DNA of 64,000 nucleotides from NCBI RefSeq assembly GCF_047495875.1, contig NC_092463.1:32615724-32679723 (forward strand). Reading direction: 5' to 3'. The first letter of the stretch is position 1; each line of letters opens with the position of its first letter. Positions 29,301-44,300 of the stretch are shown here, piece by piece. The position numbers and the translations under genes are program-made. The notes below the pieces were generated by a model that was not told where the DNA came from, made no database searches, and was given only the letters and a program-made list of their open reading frames with translations. The DNA comes from Pithys albifrons albifrons (taxonomy: Eukaryota > Chordata > Aves > Passeriformes > Thamnophilidae).

Positions 29301-32300
29301 GAAGAATTGGTATTTGATATGCAGACTGGATAGTCACACAATCTGCAAGAGAGTCTCATGCTTTGCAGAACTGATTATCTGTAGAGTGTTTTAGTTGACA
29401 GAAGCAGCTTCATAACTGCAGGTAAGAAAATCAGGACAACTGTAAGATCCTTAAAAGTGCTATTGCTCTTTTGTTGTTTACACATGGTATTTTAACAGGC
29501 AGCTGTTCCTGAAATTCAATGCTTTTAAAAATTATCCTTGATTTTCACACTTCACTTGTTCAGCATTAAAATGTTTAAGAGCTTTACAGAAGTATCATAA
29601 CCCAAAATGTAGATTAAAGAAGAGGAAGTACAACATTAATGGAAAGACAAGTATGCGACAACTTCATAGACAGTCTTGTAATATTTTTCTTTCTGTTAAT
29701 CTTCTTGGGGAGAAAAGCTGTAACTTTTTTGCACAGAAGCGAGAATTCTAAATAGTTCTCAGAGGTTTCTGATATTTTGGGACATCATTAAAGAAAAGCT
29801 TTATCAAAGTGCTTTGAGTAAGAACTTTAAACATAATCTCTACACCTGTCTTAAACACAACTATAATATTGTCACACTATTAAGAGAAATGAGCGCCAAT
29901 GCAATTTTCTTGCTAATAGCTGACTATTAAAATGTATAAAGGCATGTCCTATTAACAGTAAGAGAGAAATAAGAAATGTTATTGCATTGTGAAAATGGTA
30001 TCTTGGAGTATTGTTGACTTCTGATTCACTACTAGTAAATAATATTAACATTCTGCTTTCTACTTCACAGACTGCTTTGTTAGAAAAGCAACAAATTTGA
30101 GTGGAAATATTTTTTTTCCTGTAGATTATCATCCTCCTACAGTTAAAATATGTAAAAAACTAAACAAAGGCTAAAAACTAAACAAAGAAGGTTGCTTGCC
30201 CTGGGTTAATACAATAGGTGCTACTAGATGAGGGGCATAAATCACTGTGTATGAGCACCTATAGCACAAGAACAACATCTAGAATAGAGTATTTACAGAC
30301 CTACTGAAGCAGGAAATAATCGGAAGCTGAAAGTTGGCCAGATGGTAGCCTTTATCATAGACTCATAGAATGATTTGGATTGGATGGGACGCTAAAGCTC
30401 ATGTAGTTCCAATCCCCTTGCCATGGGAGTGGTTGAACAACTATATTGAGTGGCCTTGAACACCTCCAGGGTGGGGCATTCACAGTTTCCCTGGGCAACT
30501 TGTTCCAATGCCTCACCACTCTAAACTTACTGTTTTCCAGCTTAAAGCCATTCCCCCTTGTCCTATCACTCAATGCCCTTGTAAAAAGTCTCTCTCCAGT
30601 GATTCTGTAGCCCCTTTTAGTTACTGGAAGGCTGCTGTAAGGTCTCACAGGAGCTTTCTTTTCTCCAGGCTCCAGCCATCAGCTCCAGCTCTCAGATCAT
30701 CTTCATGGCCTTCCTAATAGAATTTATTTCTTATTTTGTTTCCCAATGGAGTACCTCAGCAATCCTCTGCGGTGCACCCCAAAAGGCAAATGAAGAAATG
30801 TGGATCAAAAGTCCCGTTCTGCACCCGAAATACATTAAAAAGTGCATTCGAGTGGATGCACGCCCCTGTAGCTACTGCAGCCTGGCTAAAAGTACTAAGA
30901 AGAAATCACTCAGCAGTCAAAATCAGATTTGGAGACTTTTCCCATCCAGTTGCTAAGCTTGTCTGAAGAATGCACTAGTTCTTGAAATAATGCTGCAGTG
31001 ATTAGCTCAGTCTGGGACTGTTTTTCTGTTGCATAGTTCCATAGACTGCACAGTGTTGACCTTTTATGTGGTATACATAAAAGTACTGCTACTACAGCAG
31101 TTGTAGCAAAGTTGTAGCAAAGCAATTAATTTAACCAATGTTTCCTAAGAGCTAGGCTGGAATTCTAAATATAGAATTCTAAAAATTTCTTGTACTTTGG
31201 GATTAATCTCAACAGATTAATCTATTTACAAATCCCTCCCTCTCCATCTTGCTTGTTACCTTGAATATTTCAGTGTATCATGAGCCTTCCCAAATAGCTT
31301 TGCTTTCCACTATTAATGAATCTCAAAACCTGCTCTGTCTTGACATCAGACTACTTGTTCCCCAGATGCTGATGTAAAACAAATGAATTCCTCTAATAGC
31401 ACAGTTGTCATCACCCAGATGCTTTATTCTTTGAGAAATGAAGAGAAGCAGCTACGCTTTTCCTATGCTAGTTCCTATGAAGCATAAAGACTTTTTGATT
31501 GGCACATTCCAGAATATGAGGGAGAAAACCAAGCCCAGATTAAAGCTTTTACATAGTTTCTGAGCTGGATACAACGAAGAAGAATTTGAGACCAGATTTT
31601 GCAAGATCCTACATGAATCTGTATTATGGATTTCTACATTTATTTACACACAAACAGTAAGAAATAAATTCAATTAAAGTTAGTCACCTACTCCTGTACG
31701 TGACTTGTTTTCTGGTTTGTACTACGCTTGAAAGAATGCACAAGGAGAATAAAAAATGCAATGAAAAACTAACACCAATGGCTATGGGCCAGCATCCCTT
31801 CTAGTGAGCTGCTCTTTCCTTGCAGCAGTATCTTCCATATATGTAAACACTTGCTCAAAGGATATATAATCTAAAGTAATGAATCAGGGAGCATCCTGAC
31901 TTCTGGAAAGGAAAGCTTTGACATGGATTTAAATTCTATTAGTTCAGTGACTTTGAATATCATCAAAAATAGGGCAAGACAAGGATGCCCAGAGCAAACC
32001 AAATCCAGATAAACTGTGTGCTAGTAGAGTTTTAACTGGAGTAGAGAGAATAATGACACAAAAAATAGAAAAGGAGGAAATCATGCAGGAAATTCCTAAG
32101 AATACAGTAAACAAACTAGTTGCAGTGAACTCTTTTCTACTTTTCACAAGAGAGTATTTTGCATCTTTCTCATAGCACCATCTAACTATTCTGGGTTTTT
32201 TTGTGTGTGAGTTAGCTTCATATCAAAAGAAGCATTTTCTTCTAAGCAATTCAGAGCAAGAACTTTATGAATTAAAGAGTATTCCAAATCAACCATTAAT

Positions 32301-35300
32301 TTCATGATTTCAAAGGTATTCTTGCATACCTTCTCAATTTAAATGGAAAATATTTATCAATTGATTTCTAACCCCCCCATACAATAATTCCAATGGAAAT
32401 ACAGTAAGGGTATATTAATTTACAGCAATTAGTAGATCTCTGTAATTATAGTTATTATATTATTGCATATAGTATTCATTAAATCTACTAAAGATTATTT
32501 CCACTTTTAGAATAATCTAAGCCTTTTACAAAAAGCGTGGCCATATCAAATACAGCTAATGAAGCATTACACAAGACATCTTTCATGTGGGATTCAAAAA
32601 GTACTTGAACAAAGATCATCTTTCACTATGAAAAACAGCAAGAATCATTATTTAACATTCTATGTAACAGAAAAGTGAGGTGCTCCCTGGAAAGGATACA
32701 AACCAGCTCTGCTAGCATCACGAAGTAGCTAAACTGGGAATAGAACCCAAAGCTTCTGACATCTAATTCCATGTTGCAGGCACTGGGCTACATTACATCC
32801 AGTTATACAAGACAGCACTGACATCAGCAGAAGTACAGTTTATCCCCTCTAGCATTTTAGAATGTCAGTCTCCATAACACTCTCAGTGTTTTTTGTTACA
32901 ACAGAGCAAGCATTAGATTTAATTGGTATTAATTATAATTATGAAATGTAAACATTTCAGTTTAAGCAGATCAGCTTTTCTTTCCTTACAGTATTTCCAA
33001 CTTAGCATTGACTAGAAATGATGGGAATTGCGTGTGTGAGAAAAACCTCAGTATCTATGAGTTCCAGTCCTATTTTCGATCCAGAAGTTTCAGAAAAGCA
33101 TCTGAGTTTTGAATACTTGCTGAGAGCTGGCAGGAAGATAACAGACAATTTTTTCTTACATTTGCTAAACCAGGCACAACATTTTTAAACAAACAAAACT
33201 GAAAGCAGATGCTTATCGGATGCTCAGTATTATCAGTTAAATCATAATTTCAGAGAACCAGATGAGTTTGCAGACACCTCTAAGCTTGACATTTGTCCAA
33301 TGTCTATTCCAGTGTCCTAAATCAAGATGAATTTCTGTGTTATTTTATCTACCTTCAGTGTAGGATTTTATAGGATTTCCATTCTAATGCCACAGAAAGT
33401 ACCACCCATTACCTTTATAAAGATTCAAATCAATCAAGTAATTGATGAAGAAATGGGGTCAATAGTTAAGGAATCTGACAACCTACTGAAAATTCATCTC
33501 AGAATACGACATGAAATGAAGATGTCAAACAATGAGAAATTAAATCACACAAAACTAAATGTGTATGATTAGATACCATAAAGCATAACATTGTAAAGGA
33601 AGAGGAGAACAAAAAAACATAACAAAAACGTGGAAAAGTAAGTAATCAATTTGGTTTTGTTCTTTCTAGAATGCAAAAAACCTGAAACACTAAAAAGTGT
33701 CAAATAAAGAACTTGTTGTCCCAGGATACCATACATTATTCACACATAAAGATAAAATTTACTGTTACACTGACAAACATATATCAATTTCCACATTCGT
33801 AGCCATAACTAGGGCAAATATTTGGAAGAATATGTTTTTCTCTTTCAAATGATAATCCACAATTAAATTGCAATTTTATCTAAACCAGAACTAATCTTCT
33901 TCCTAGATCAACTGGGTATTTTTATCATATTCCACTCATCAGAAAGTAGGGTATAGCTCAGCACTGCAGAGGAAACCAGGTACTGTGTTGTCTTTATTTT
34001 CTGAGACTGTGGTGAAATGATTTGCTATTCCTTCAGCTGGTTTTAGCTGGGGTGGAGCTAACTTTCTTCACAGCAGCTCCTATGGTGCTGTGCATTGGAT
34101 ATGTGACCAAAACAGTGTAGAGAACACATTCATGTTTTAGCTATTGCTGAAGAGGCTCGCACAGCACCTAGGCCTTCTCTATTTCTAATCCTGAACCTCA
34201 GATAGTAGGCTGGGGGTGCGCAAGAAATATGGAGAGGCCAAAGTTAGGACAGCTGGCCAAATCAAACAAAGGGATAACTCAGCACATGACATCATGCTCA
34301 GCAGTAAATCTGGGAAAAGAAGAAGGAAGCAGGGGAGAAGTTCAGACTTATGGTGTTTGTCTTCCAAAATCCCAGGTAGAGGTTACATGTGATTTAGTCC
34401 TGCTTTCCTGGAAATGTAAAATTAAGAAATGTGTTTTTCTAAATGGAACTTCAAATACTGTGGTCACTAGGATGAGGGAAGGGACAAAAGCCCCTGTACT
34501 TTGGCACTGGTGAGGCCACACCTCAAATCCTGTGTTTGGTTTTGGGTCCCTCACACAAGAAAGGCATTGAAGTGCGGGAGCATGTCCAGGGAAGGACAAT
34601 GAAGCTGGTGAACGGTCTGGAGCACCAATCCTATGAGGAGCATCTCAGGGAGCTGCAGTTGTTTTCCCTGGAGGAAAGGAGGTTCAGGGGGGACATTATG
34701 GCTTGCAACAATTACCTGAAAGGAGGCTGTAGTGAGGTGGAGGTTGGTTGCTTCTTCCAGGTAACAAGTGATAGGACAAGTGTGCCAAGGGAGGTTTAGA
34801 TTGGATATCAGGAAAAATTTCTTCACTGCAATGGTTATCAAGTATTGAAACAGGCTACCCATGGAAGTGGCAGAATCACCAACCCTGGAAGAGTTCCAAA
34901 AATTTGTAAATGTTGTGCTAGGGATGCGGTTTAGTAATGGACTGGCAATGTGAGGTTAATGGTTGGATTTGATGATCTCAGAGGTCTTTTCCAACCTTAG
35001 TAATTCTATGAAATGGCTGAACAACTTCCTCCTGATGGGAAGCAGGGAAGGAATTACTTATTTTTCACTGCTTGTGCACACAGCTTTTGCTTTCCCTATT
35101 AAATTGCCTGTATCTCAAGCCATTAGTTTTCTTTCATTTACCCTTCCATGCCTCTTTTCCTCCCCATGGAAGGGGAGCAAGCAAACACCTGTGGGGTACT
35201 TAGCTGCCAAACTGGACTAACCACAGTAGTACTCATGAGAACCAGGGTGTAGTAAGAATTATGGGATCTGTGATATGATTGTGAAAGACATCATGTGGTT

Positions 35301-38300
35301 AGTGTCTTAGCAAGACCTGGGCAAAATTGAATTATTACAATACTTTGCAAGCTAGATTAAGAAGCATGCTGGAGATCATAATGGCTCAGCAGAAATACAA
35401 ACACAAACACAAACACACACACACACACAGAGGTATACATTTATATATATATATCTAGAGAGAGAGAGAGTACTGTATCAATCTTGATCTTATTGTTAAA
35501 CTGTAAGTGAAAATTTCCAATTAAGTAAGTTAGAAAGATAGTATCACTGTCCTGCAGTAACGAAAAGATTTCCACTACAATTTTTTGTTTTAGAAGTTCT
35601 GTGGCAAGAAATTTGCTGCTTTAATAGAGTCCAAATACACTTGCAACTAAAAGAAAAATGACATCAAATAAATATATCCATTGAGCTTCATGACTTGGGA
35701 GAAAGGTGCAGGAGAATATTAGCTTATTTAACAGTACAATTTAACAGGGACCATTACTTTTGAAACAACCTGTTTTCACTTGTCAAATTATTTATGCAAG
35801 ATAGCCTTGGGAAATAAAGTACTTAAAAAGGCATTAATTAATAAATTAGTACAACAATCTGAATCATCACTAATAGTAAGTAAACATTCTGCTTGGATTA
35901 GTAGATTTGCATAGTTCAATTGTCTTCTCAAACAGTAAATTGTTAAACTGTTCTCCATTTCTATAAGAAATACCATTAAATTCTTAACAATTCTTAATAT
36001 AGCTGTCTGAAATACAGAACTTACACTGTTTACCCAAAAAGTCTCTACTCTTACAAGGGGAGGGGGGAAAATGTATTCCCTTATACATTTTGTCCAACTC
36101 CAAAGACAATGGTGCTGGAAGAAGCAGGTGATGGGGAACACACAGTCTGGGACACAGGACGGAGCAGGACTGTTGTTTTCAACAGCAACTTGCATTTACA
36201 TTGTCTTGAACTGATGATCAAATTGTACCTTGGATGTCAGCCACTGTCTTCAGACTCTACCCTGGTAAACCACTCTTTTTATGCTTATTTCTGTCTCATA
36301 CAAACCAAAACATTTAAATCTAAGTAAGTCAGTTCATACGCTCACACTATTGATAAAAGATGCCACTACATCATGTATGTATCTGGACTTTCTCTAATAG
36401 AGTCTTTCATTCTAATCTTTTATAAACTTGAAGCTTCATATTCCCTCTGATAAATTTCATTTGTGACGAATTTATTTTTCATTTTGCCCTTGAATAATAA
36501 TACAAACCCCCACAAAATAATCAATGGGAAATGGGTGAGATCAAGAGAAATATTATCTTTGATAAGTGATGTTCAAAATCTGTATACCATATATTTACAA
36601 ATATTAACATACATTAGGCACATTAGGAACATAATCTATAGGAATTGTCAGAGGCAACAGATACATAATGCAGCTTACATGATGACTAATTTTGTAAACC
36701 ACTACACTATTTGCCAGTAATTTTTTTTTTGAGATGTGATTACCTTTCCAGAAGAATTCCTCTAATTTTCTCTTGAAGGGCTCGAGATGCTCTTCAGAAG
36801 ACTCTCTGCAAACTAACTTCATCTGCTTTTCAGAGGCTACAAAAAGAAATTGAGACACATTTGTGGCATGTCATCTCTCAGAAGCAGAATCCAGCACTGC
36901 AGAAGCCTACATTTAAATTAGCCACCTGAACTTTAGAGGAAATAAATATGCACTAAGGAATCTAGGAATTACATTAAAATAAAAAATACTGATACTAGGC
37001 TAGCATATCAAATACAAAATTCTATATGGGTTTAAAGAGTGGAATTTGTCTTTAGTAATGACTGTGTCCTAAAACTCCTGCAATGTGCCGAGGCTTTGTT
37101 TGTAAAATTAGAAGGAGATTTCACTCAAGGAAATTGTGGCACTACTTTGGAACACAACAGATATCAGACTTTTATTGGCAAAAAACCCCTAGCAAAATAA
37201 ATGAGGCAGTTATTGTAAGTTTATGACTAAGTTTGAACAGAGTAACAGCTACAGGTTTGTGTTTTTTCCTTTTGTTTAAACAAATATACAGAAAATTGTA
37301 TGAACCAATATTTAGAAATTATTTTGGATAAATATAAAATGACAAAACTGTAAAAGTAATAGTATACATTTTGAAACAGTAAATGTACATGCTTATTACA
37401 GTCATGTAAGGTTGCAATGATTGCAAACCAGTAATTATTTTATAAAACTCTTACATAATTAAATTTGTATAAATTTATACAGAATTCAATTTATATGAAT
37501 GTGCATTATAATAATAAGCATGTAGCTACAGTAGTATCTACATACATTGTAATACACACTAGAAAGGCATTTTCCCAAGCATATGGTTTTGTTAATACAC
37601 TGTCTGAAGTATTGAAAGCTTCCTGGATGTTTCCTACAAGCTTTAATAGCACAAGATTTAGAAAAGTTACTCAGACATGTCCCATGTAAATATTTAAGCT
37701 ACCAAGACTAGGACGAATTTTTTCTAAAGTAAAATAAACAACTTCAATAATTTTTTTTTAGTTGTAATGACGAATGTTAACCTTAATCAGATGACAGAAA
37801 CTAGAGGGAAATATGGACAAGAAGTACAAATGTATAGAGCATGCAGCAAAAAGGCTGATTTGGGTAGTGAATTCTTAAGAAGAATCCCAACATCCTTAAC
37901 AAAGAGGTCAACATTCGGCACGAGGGGAGACTAAGAAGGCAGGCACAAAAATGAAGAGAAAGTGAGACAAATGACATAGAATATGTAAGCTGGGGTGCTG
38001 ATTAAAACTCCAGAAGTTTGAGATGAAGTGAAATGAGAGGAGATACCAGTTTCAAATGCTTAAGTCATCTTGAAATTATGAAAAAGACAGAAGTCAGGTC
38101 AATGCTGGCAAACAACTGTAATTTACATTATTGGAAAGCCTTAAAAAGAGATCTTTGGATGATTCCGTGTTGATAATATTTATCTAGATGCTATCTAAAA
38201 CAAAAATCTATTCGTTTACTTCACAAAGTTCTTGCAGGTAATTGCCAAACAGAACAAAGGGGTCTTTTAGCTTAGGAATCAAGGACAAGGGTGATGAAGT

Positions 38301-41300
38301 GAAAATTTGTTAATCACAAAAGCTATGTATTTGCCCTATACTCCTTAGTCCTCCTTAAATTGACTGAATTTAGGTTATACTTCCATGAATAACCTATACT
38401 TCTGGTCTACAAACAAAACGGTATCCGGGCACCTGAAGATCAACTAATTGTGGTCAGTCAACCGCACTGAAAAATTTGAGTAAAACTTGAATTTACTTGC
38501 TAATATTAAAAATAAGACATCTCTCACAGGTGTAGAGTCAATAACTGATGGCAGTCATGAATTTCCAGCTGGAATTGCAGGCTCCAAAATGTTGTATTCC
38601 TGCTGAAATCTCTTTGGTTTCACAGAATCATAGAATCAATTGGGTTGGAAAAGACCTCCGAGATCATCAAGTCCAACCCTTGGTCCAACTCCAGTTTCAA
38701 TCCTTCCTTCAATGATGAAATGTTCTAAGCAGAATAATGATTCCTTGTCCAACACCTATAAGCAAATGGTGGCTGGGACTACCAACCAAATGTACCTTTT
38801 AGGCTTAAGAACCTTAGAACATCAAAGTTGCTTGGGATAGCTATGGCAAGAAAGCATGTTCAAAGAGTTCAAAGGAATCACAAATCAGATACAAATAAAG
38901 ACACATTTTGAAGAGGAAAAAGATTTAATGACAGGACTAAATCAATTTTTTTTATTAACATGGAAGTTTTAATGATACATATTAAAGTCAGTTGTCCTTG
39001 TTAAACTATTTTTGCAATAATGATGGTAGGCTGCCTACCATACAAATGCATGACCTACCTCAGTTCTACATGACATAATAAAAAGGTTTTTAGTAACTAG
39101 CATTCATTGAATTTCTTGTCATATATATAAGGTTTTTGTTTGGTTCATTTTTTACTTAAAAATTTACTTGAAATACACTGTTAAAAAAAAAAAAAGACCA
39201 TGTCATGCCAAACATTATCTAAACCCCATAAAATTGTAAAGTCCAGTTCCATTAATTGTTATGATTTTCCTTGCTCAAAGTACTGTAACACAAGTGAGGG
39301 AACATTACATCAACTCCTTATATTTTCTTCCCATATTCACTAAAGTAGAAACTTTTCCTCTTTAAAAGAAAATTATGCCAGCGAAGTTTTTATCAGAATG
39401 AATCTGAGGTAAAGGATCCTATTATGTGTCCCTCTTTGAAATAAATACTAAAAAGCTGCTTTCTGAAAAATGTCTGAAGGAATTCTGAGGAAGCTGACAT
39501 CTAGCAGACCACATGTACACTTTCCCTCTCACCATCTCTTTCCAAAATAATCGTTTTTGAAAATAAACAACCTGTTTCAGCATTACTGAGTTCAAACAGA
39601 TGCAAATTCTCCATTAACATAATAAACTTTTGGTTCTTTTCCTTGGTATTTGCTGTATGTTAGTGAAGTTGAATGTAATATGCTACTTTGAAAACTGTTT
39701 ATTTTTAAATGAGCTATTGCAAAAAAAAAAAAAGTACAAGTGTGTGACAGTATTTGAAAGCCCTTACAAATTGCTGGATGTACATCATACTTCACCCACT
39801 ACAAATTTTGGCCACAGAGATGGAAAGCATTAGCAAAACATTAAAACAAAGTTGGAAACTGCTGATTATCAGTTTGCCACTGTCTTCAGATTTAATGCAG
39901 TACTTGGCTCAAAAAGTTCTTTAAAAATCCCCAATATAAGTGAAAATATTTACAAAATAGAATGTCTCTCACTTAATGCCTATTGGGCAATAGTCTTTTA
40001 AAACTCCACAGACACTTGTAAATCTGTCAAAAGAATCATGGCCCATAAACAAACTTTCACGTAAAGAGCATTTCAGTGTCAATCAGACAGGATTTGGAAT
40101 TTTTTATGCACCCTTTTTAAAGTAAACGCAAAACCAGAAATAGTTTAATGTCGATAACAGTAAATTACTATTTACTCACCAGAACCCACCAGTAGCATTT
40201 ACAGGAATCATCCTGACAGCGAAACCAAGTATCAACACCATGAATTCCTATAAACCTGTCACTGACACTATCCCCTATGAGTTATGTTTCTGTGAAAGCT
40301 GCTAAACCTCCCCACAGTCCTGTCTGTTCAGAGTCTGGCAGGTTATACGGCCAAGCTGGCTATTTTATTTTGTTATAATGCAGGCGTGTCTTTGACAGAA
40401 GAGTTACTACTTGATAATTCTTTTCTAGAACCCTTACCATTTCTCTTTCAAAAAGCTTTTGAAACCATACAGCAAATCAATTCAACATAGTGCTAAACAA
40501 CCTCAAATTTCTGTATGACAGAATCCATGATTTTTTACAGTGCAGAAGCTTGTTGCACTACTTAGGCCTATGTACCCAAATAAGAACCTAATAAACTTCA
40601 GATAAGATGTGTAAATTTAAATTCTTCAGCAAGTGCTATATAAATTTCTTGTGATTTAGTTTCCTTGGTTTTACTTTATTATGTTTTCTTACTTGCAAGC
40701 AACTTTGCAAGCTAAACAAAAATTTACAGGAGATGCCTGTTTATCCACTGGACACTGTTGTAGGTCTGGCTATGTTCTCTTGCACTTAGATACCTATTTA
40801 CTGGAGATATGCACATGAGATTTTAGCTTTGTACAATCCATTATGTTTCTGCTATCTACAGCTCTTGTGCTTATTTATAAACTTGCATGTAAATGTTTCT
40901 TTTAAGATACAATTTTAAGTAAATATGCAGAAGGGAAGACATTCATCTTGATTCCTTTGGAGCACACGGTAAAACTTTTGACAGCTTTTAACTGCAAGAG
41001 GTTATGCTGCTACTGACTCAGAAAGTTTCAGTGAAAGTATTTTATTTGCCCTTTTGAACATATTTATAATCAGTACACATCTTGATGGCAACACACAAAG
41101 GTTCAAGCACTAACACCCCAGCCAGAGCTGGGCTGACTAATGCAAAAGCCTCTGGACAAAGTAAAGAGAGATGGAAATGCCATGAAGCAGAGTGGGAGGT
41201 TTTCTGAGACAAAGTAACTGAGAAAAATGTAAGAGAGGATCAGATTGTGGTAGTCCTCCAGTCTCAAGCTTTGATTTTATTGTCCGAAATAAAGGTCAAC

Positions 41301-44300
41301 AATTTAATGTAAAAAAGTGTTAGCACACATACCCACCATTCTAACCTATTACTCACTTTTATAGCTACAGTTCTGTGAAGATATTTTCAGCTAATGTAGA
41401 AGAAGAAATGTCTTTCTATGTACAATAATTTTTTCACACATTTATAATTCAATTTTCTTAAAAAAATCATTTCAGAGGATAGAGAAAGTAAACAAAACTT
41501 TAAAAAGTCCAATCTTTGTCTGAAACACATTTTCTTTGCAACAATATAGAAACAAGTATTTGTTTAGGTGTTCAAGCTCTCATGTATAAATGAGACAGAA
41601 AAAGCATTTCAGTGAGAAGTCCTAAGCTGTGAAAAGTGAAATAATTGAATTAGTGGCACAAAAAACCACCCTGTAAAGATCACCTGTTCTGAAGCCAAGA
41701 GTCAGACATCTTGACAATTCTCACAAGTTTGATCAGATATTCTGGCTTTGTCTTTTGAGGGGGCTTTGTTTGTTTATTTTAAGTTTTACAACATTTTGAA
41801 CTTTTACATTTGCTGATGGCAGGCACAGGAACTTTTAGGCCTATATGAGGCCTATATTAATTTCAACAAACCTAAAAGAAAATTTTTTTGCTCCTTTTTC
41901 TGACAAAGGGCATCAACATTTTACATAAATAATTTAAAAATCATTCTCTTAAAATTGTTTCCCAAGAACAAATTTAACAAAATGAATGAAGACTGCTAGT
42001 AAAACTAAGTATTTTTCACACCATAGCAACATAACGGAGCCTCTGGTTAATGTATCCCCCCTGAAACGGTAGTTTACATTCAGTGCACCCTTCCATGGTG
42101 AAGTATATTGCACATATAAACGATTATAATGACTAAAACCTAATAATTTTCCAGTCAAGTATTTTTAAGATTTCTTTAAGTGATTCCAGCACACATGATT
42201 AGTAGAAAATTTTTGTTAAGTGTCAAGATCCAAACATAGAGACCTTCACACATCATTAAGATCTGTCAGAAGTCTAGAACTGTGCACTAGCAGATTCTGC
42301 TGAGAAATCAGAACATTTACCTTCTGTCTGAGCAGTACAAAAAACTAGTATTTTGAAATTAAAGAGTCTTGTCTGGCTAATTGAGAGGGAGACAAAATTT
42401 TTAAAAAAGAATGAATAATATTTTTATCTGATGAGCTAAGATTTTTACAGTGTTAAGAAACATCCCCCCCAGCCTTTCAAACAGACATTTTATTAGAGCG
42501 TACTGGACAGGGAATCAGATAGAATTGCTGAGCAATGGCTGAAAGAGTATGTTTATGAGCTGAAACTACAGAAGTCAGAAAAGTGATCTACTGTTTTCCT
42601 CTGTACTGCTGGACCTCTGGTTTTCTGTGCAAGACAGATCATGAAGTTTCACCTAATTAATTCTTCTACCAAGTTCATGGGTTTGGTTCAGCTGGAGCAT
42701 TCTGCTTAGATTTAAAATCATGTAAATTCATAAACTACCAATACTAGCAAGAACACTTCTCAAAGTACTAACTGGCCTCACTATTACTAACTGTGTCACC
42801 CTGTCTGAACTAATCTACTTTCAATCTTTCATATGTAAGCGATCATCTCAATTCGAGAAGAAATCTGCCTTTTCTTTTACTGAATACTTCCTCAGACAGG
42901 ACAAGCTGATGAGGTCCATAAATATGAACTCATCATTCCTCCCATCACGAGTATTGCACACTCTCCAAACTACATGATTCATTATCCATCGTGCACATAG
43001 GTAGGGATAATTCCCCCTGTTCCCAGATGTACACTACCTGCTCTCAGATGTATACTACAGTGACATGTAACTAATGCTTAACATACACACATGTATTTAC
43101 GCATGTTTATTTATTTATTTATTTTTAAATGGCGAACAGAATAGTGTACAGGAAATTGTAGCTGTGGTATGTTCAAGATTCATTTTAGAATCTTAACATT
43201 TGCAGGATGTTTTTTAACAAGAAATTTCCGAGAATTCTTTAGCCAAAGTAAAAAAAAATGTAAAAGAAAAAATTAACAGCATGCCATTGTTAACCAACAG
43301 AAAGCTTTCTCCCTGTGTCTTTGTGCACGCACGCAGACATCTGCTTTCAGGGAACAAACTTTTCTAAAACATCATTCCTTTGCTCCTCTATTATATTTCT
43401 GAATGTTATTAAAGCCATTCCATACTATCCTTTATTATCACAAGCCAGAAAATCTAATGAAATTTTAAGAAATGATCCACTTAGGAAAATTTCTACAAAA
43501 ATGTATTCATATATGAATGTTACCAGTGGAACACTGTCAAAAAGTTTGTTTTATTGTAAAATAGAATCCAACACACACATAGGAAATACATTTTTATGCC
43601 TGTGTTGGATCTTTCTACATCAAAACAAAACAAAACTAACATCTCTTCCTGCTAAGGCAGAAAGTGGTCAGAAAACTCTGAGAAGGAAAAGAGTGTCAAC
43701 TCTTGCAAACAAAATAACTTCTCCTTTACAAAGCCATCTTTTGGTCTTTTCCTTATGCCATTCTTCACTGCATCAAAATAGAAAATGTAAATTTTGAACT
43801 GTGCAAAAATACAGTGAAACCATGTCCAAAAATCTATGCTTCTTTTATGCGCCTACCTAAAGAAATAACACATGCATCTATTTGCCTCCTCATATTATAC
43901 AATTGCAAACTTCTACTTGCCTGCACTTCCAAAATTTTAAAGAACATCTAATAACATGAAGAAAATTAAAGTAAGTAATTCCTGTAAATTATCATACAAC
44001 TTCTCTGCTCCTGCTGGGAAAATTTTTTGAGGACATGTCTGTTAGTCAGACATCTAAGTCCCTCTTTTACATTCACATCAAACATTTCATTTAAATTAGC
44101 CTAAGGCTTCAATTGGTTGCATATATTTTAAAAAGGTCTTTGATACTTTTTTGAATACTATTCTCCTGCAAGAAATAAACATTAACCTTTTATTGAGAAA
44201 TATCTATTGATCCAACAAATTATTTACAAAGTTAACACTTGAACTAATACAATATTTAGAATTTTCATGATGTGATCTCATCATCTTACTATCTCGCAAA

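Larger units (their letters stand above)
15449..36743 (-). other. FMN1 intron 7 (21.3 kb), largest in the window
   Basis: It holds an inverted solo LTR (20833-21376), a 0.3 kb direct duplication (27713-28021 and 31809-32111), a CR1 tail (30355-30716), a probable MIR-type relic (32690-32800), an LTR split by a CR1 (34038-35225), and a compound microsatellite (35399-35471). The remainder is AT-rich unique sequence. The 114-codon frame at 16304-16648 resembles no known protein. Confidence 0.85.

Noticed and set aside
43315..43797. 160-codon plus-strand open frame, the longest in the window
   Set aside because: No recognisable domain, it starts inside FMN1 intron 6 on the opposite strand, and its composition follows the local AT-rich DNA. 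Long frames of this size are expected by chance in 64 kb.
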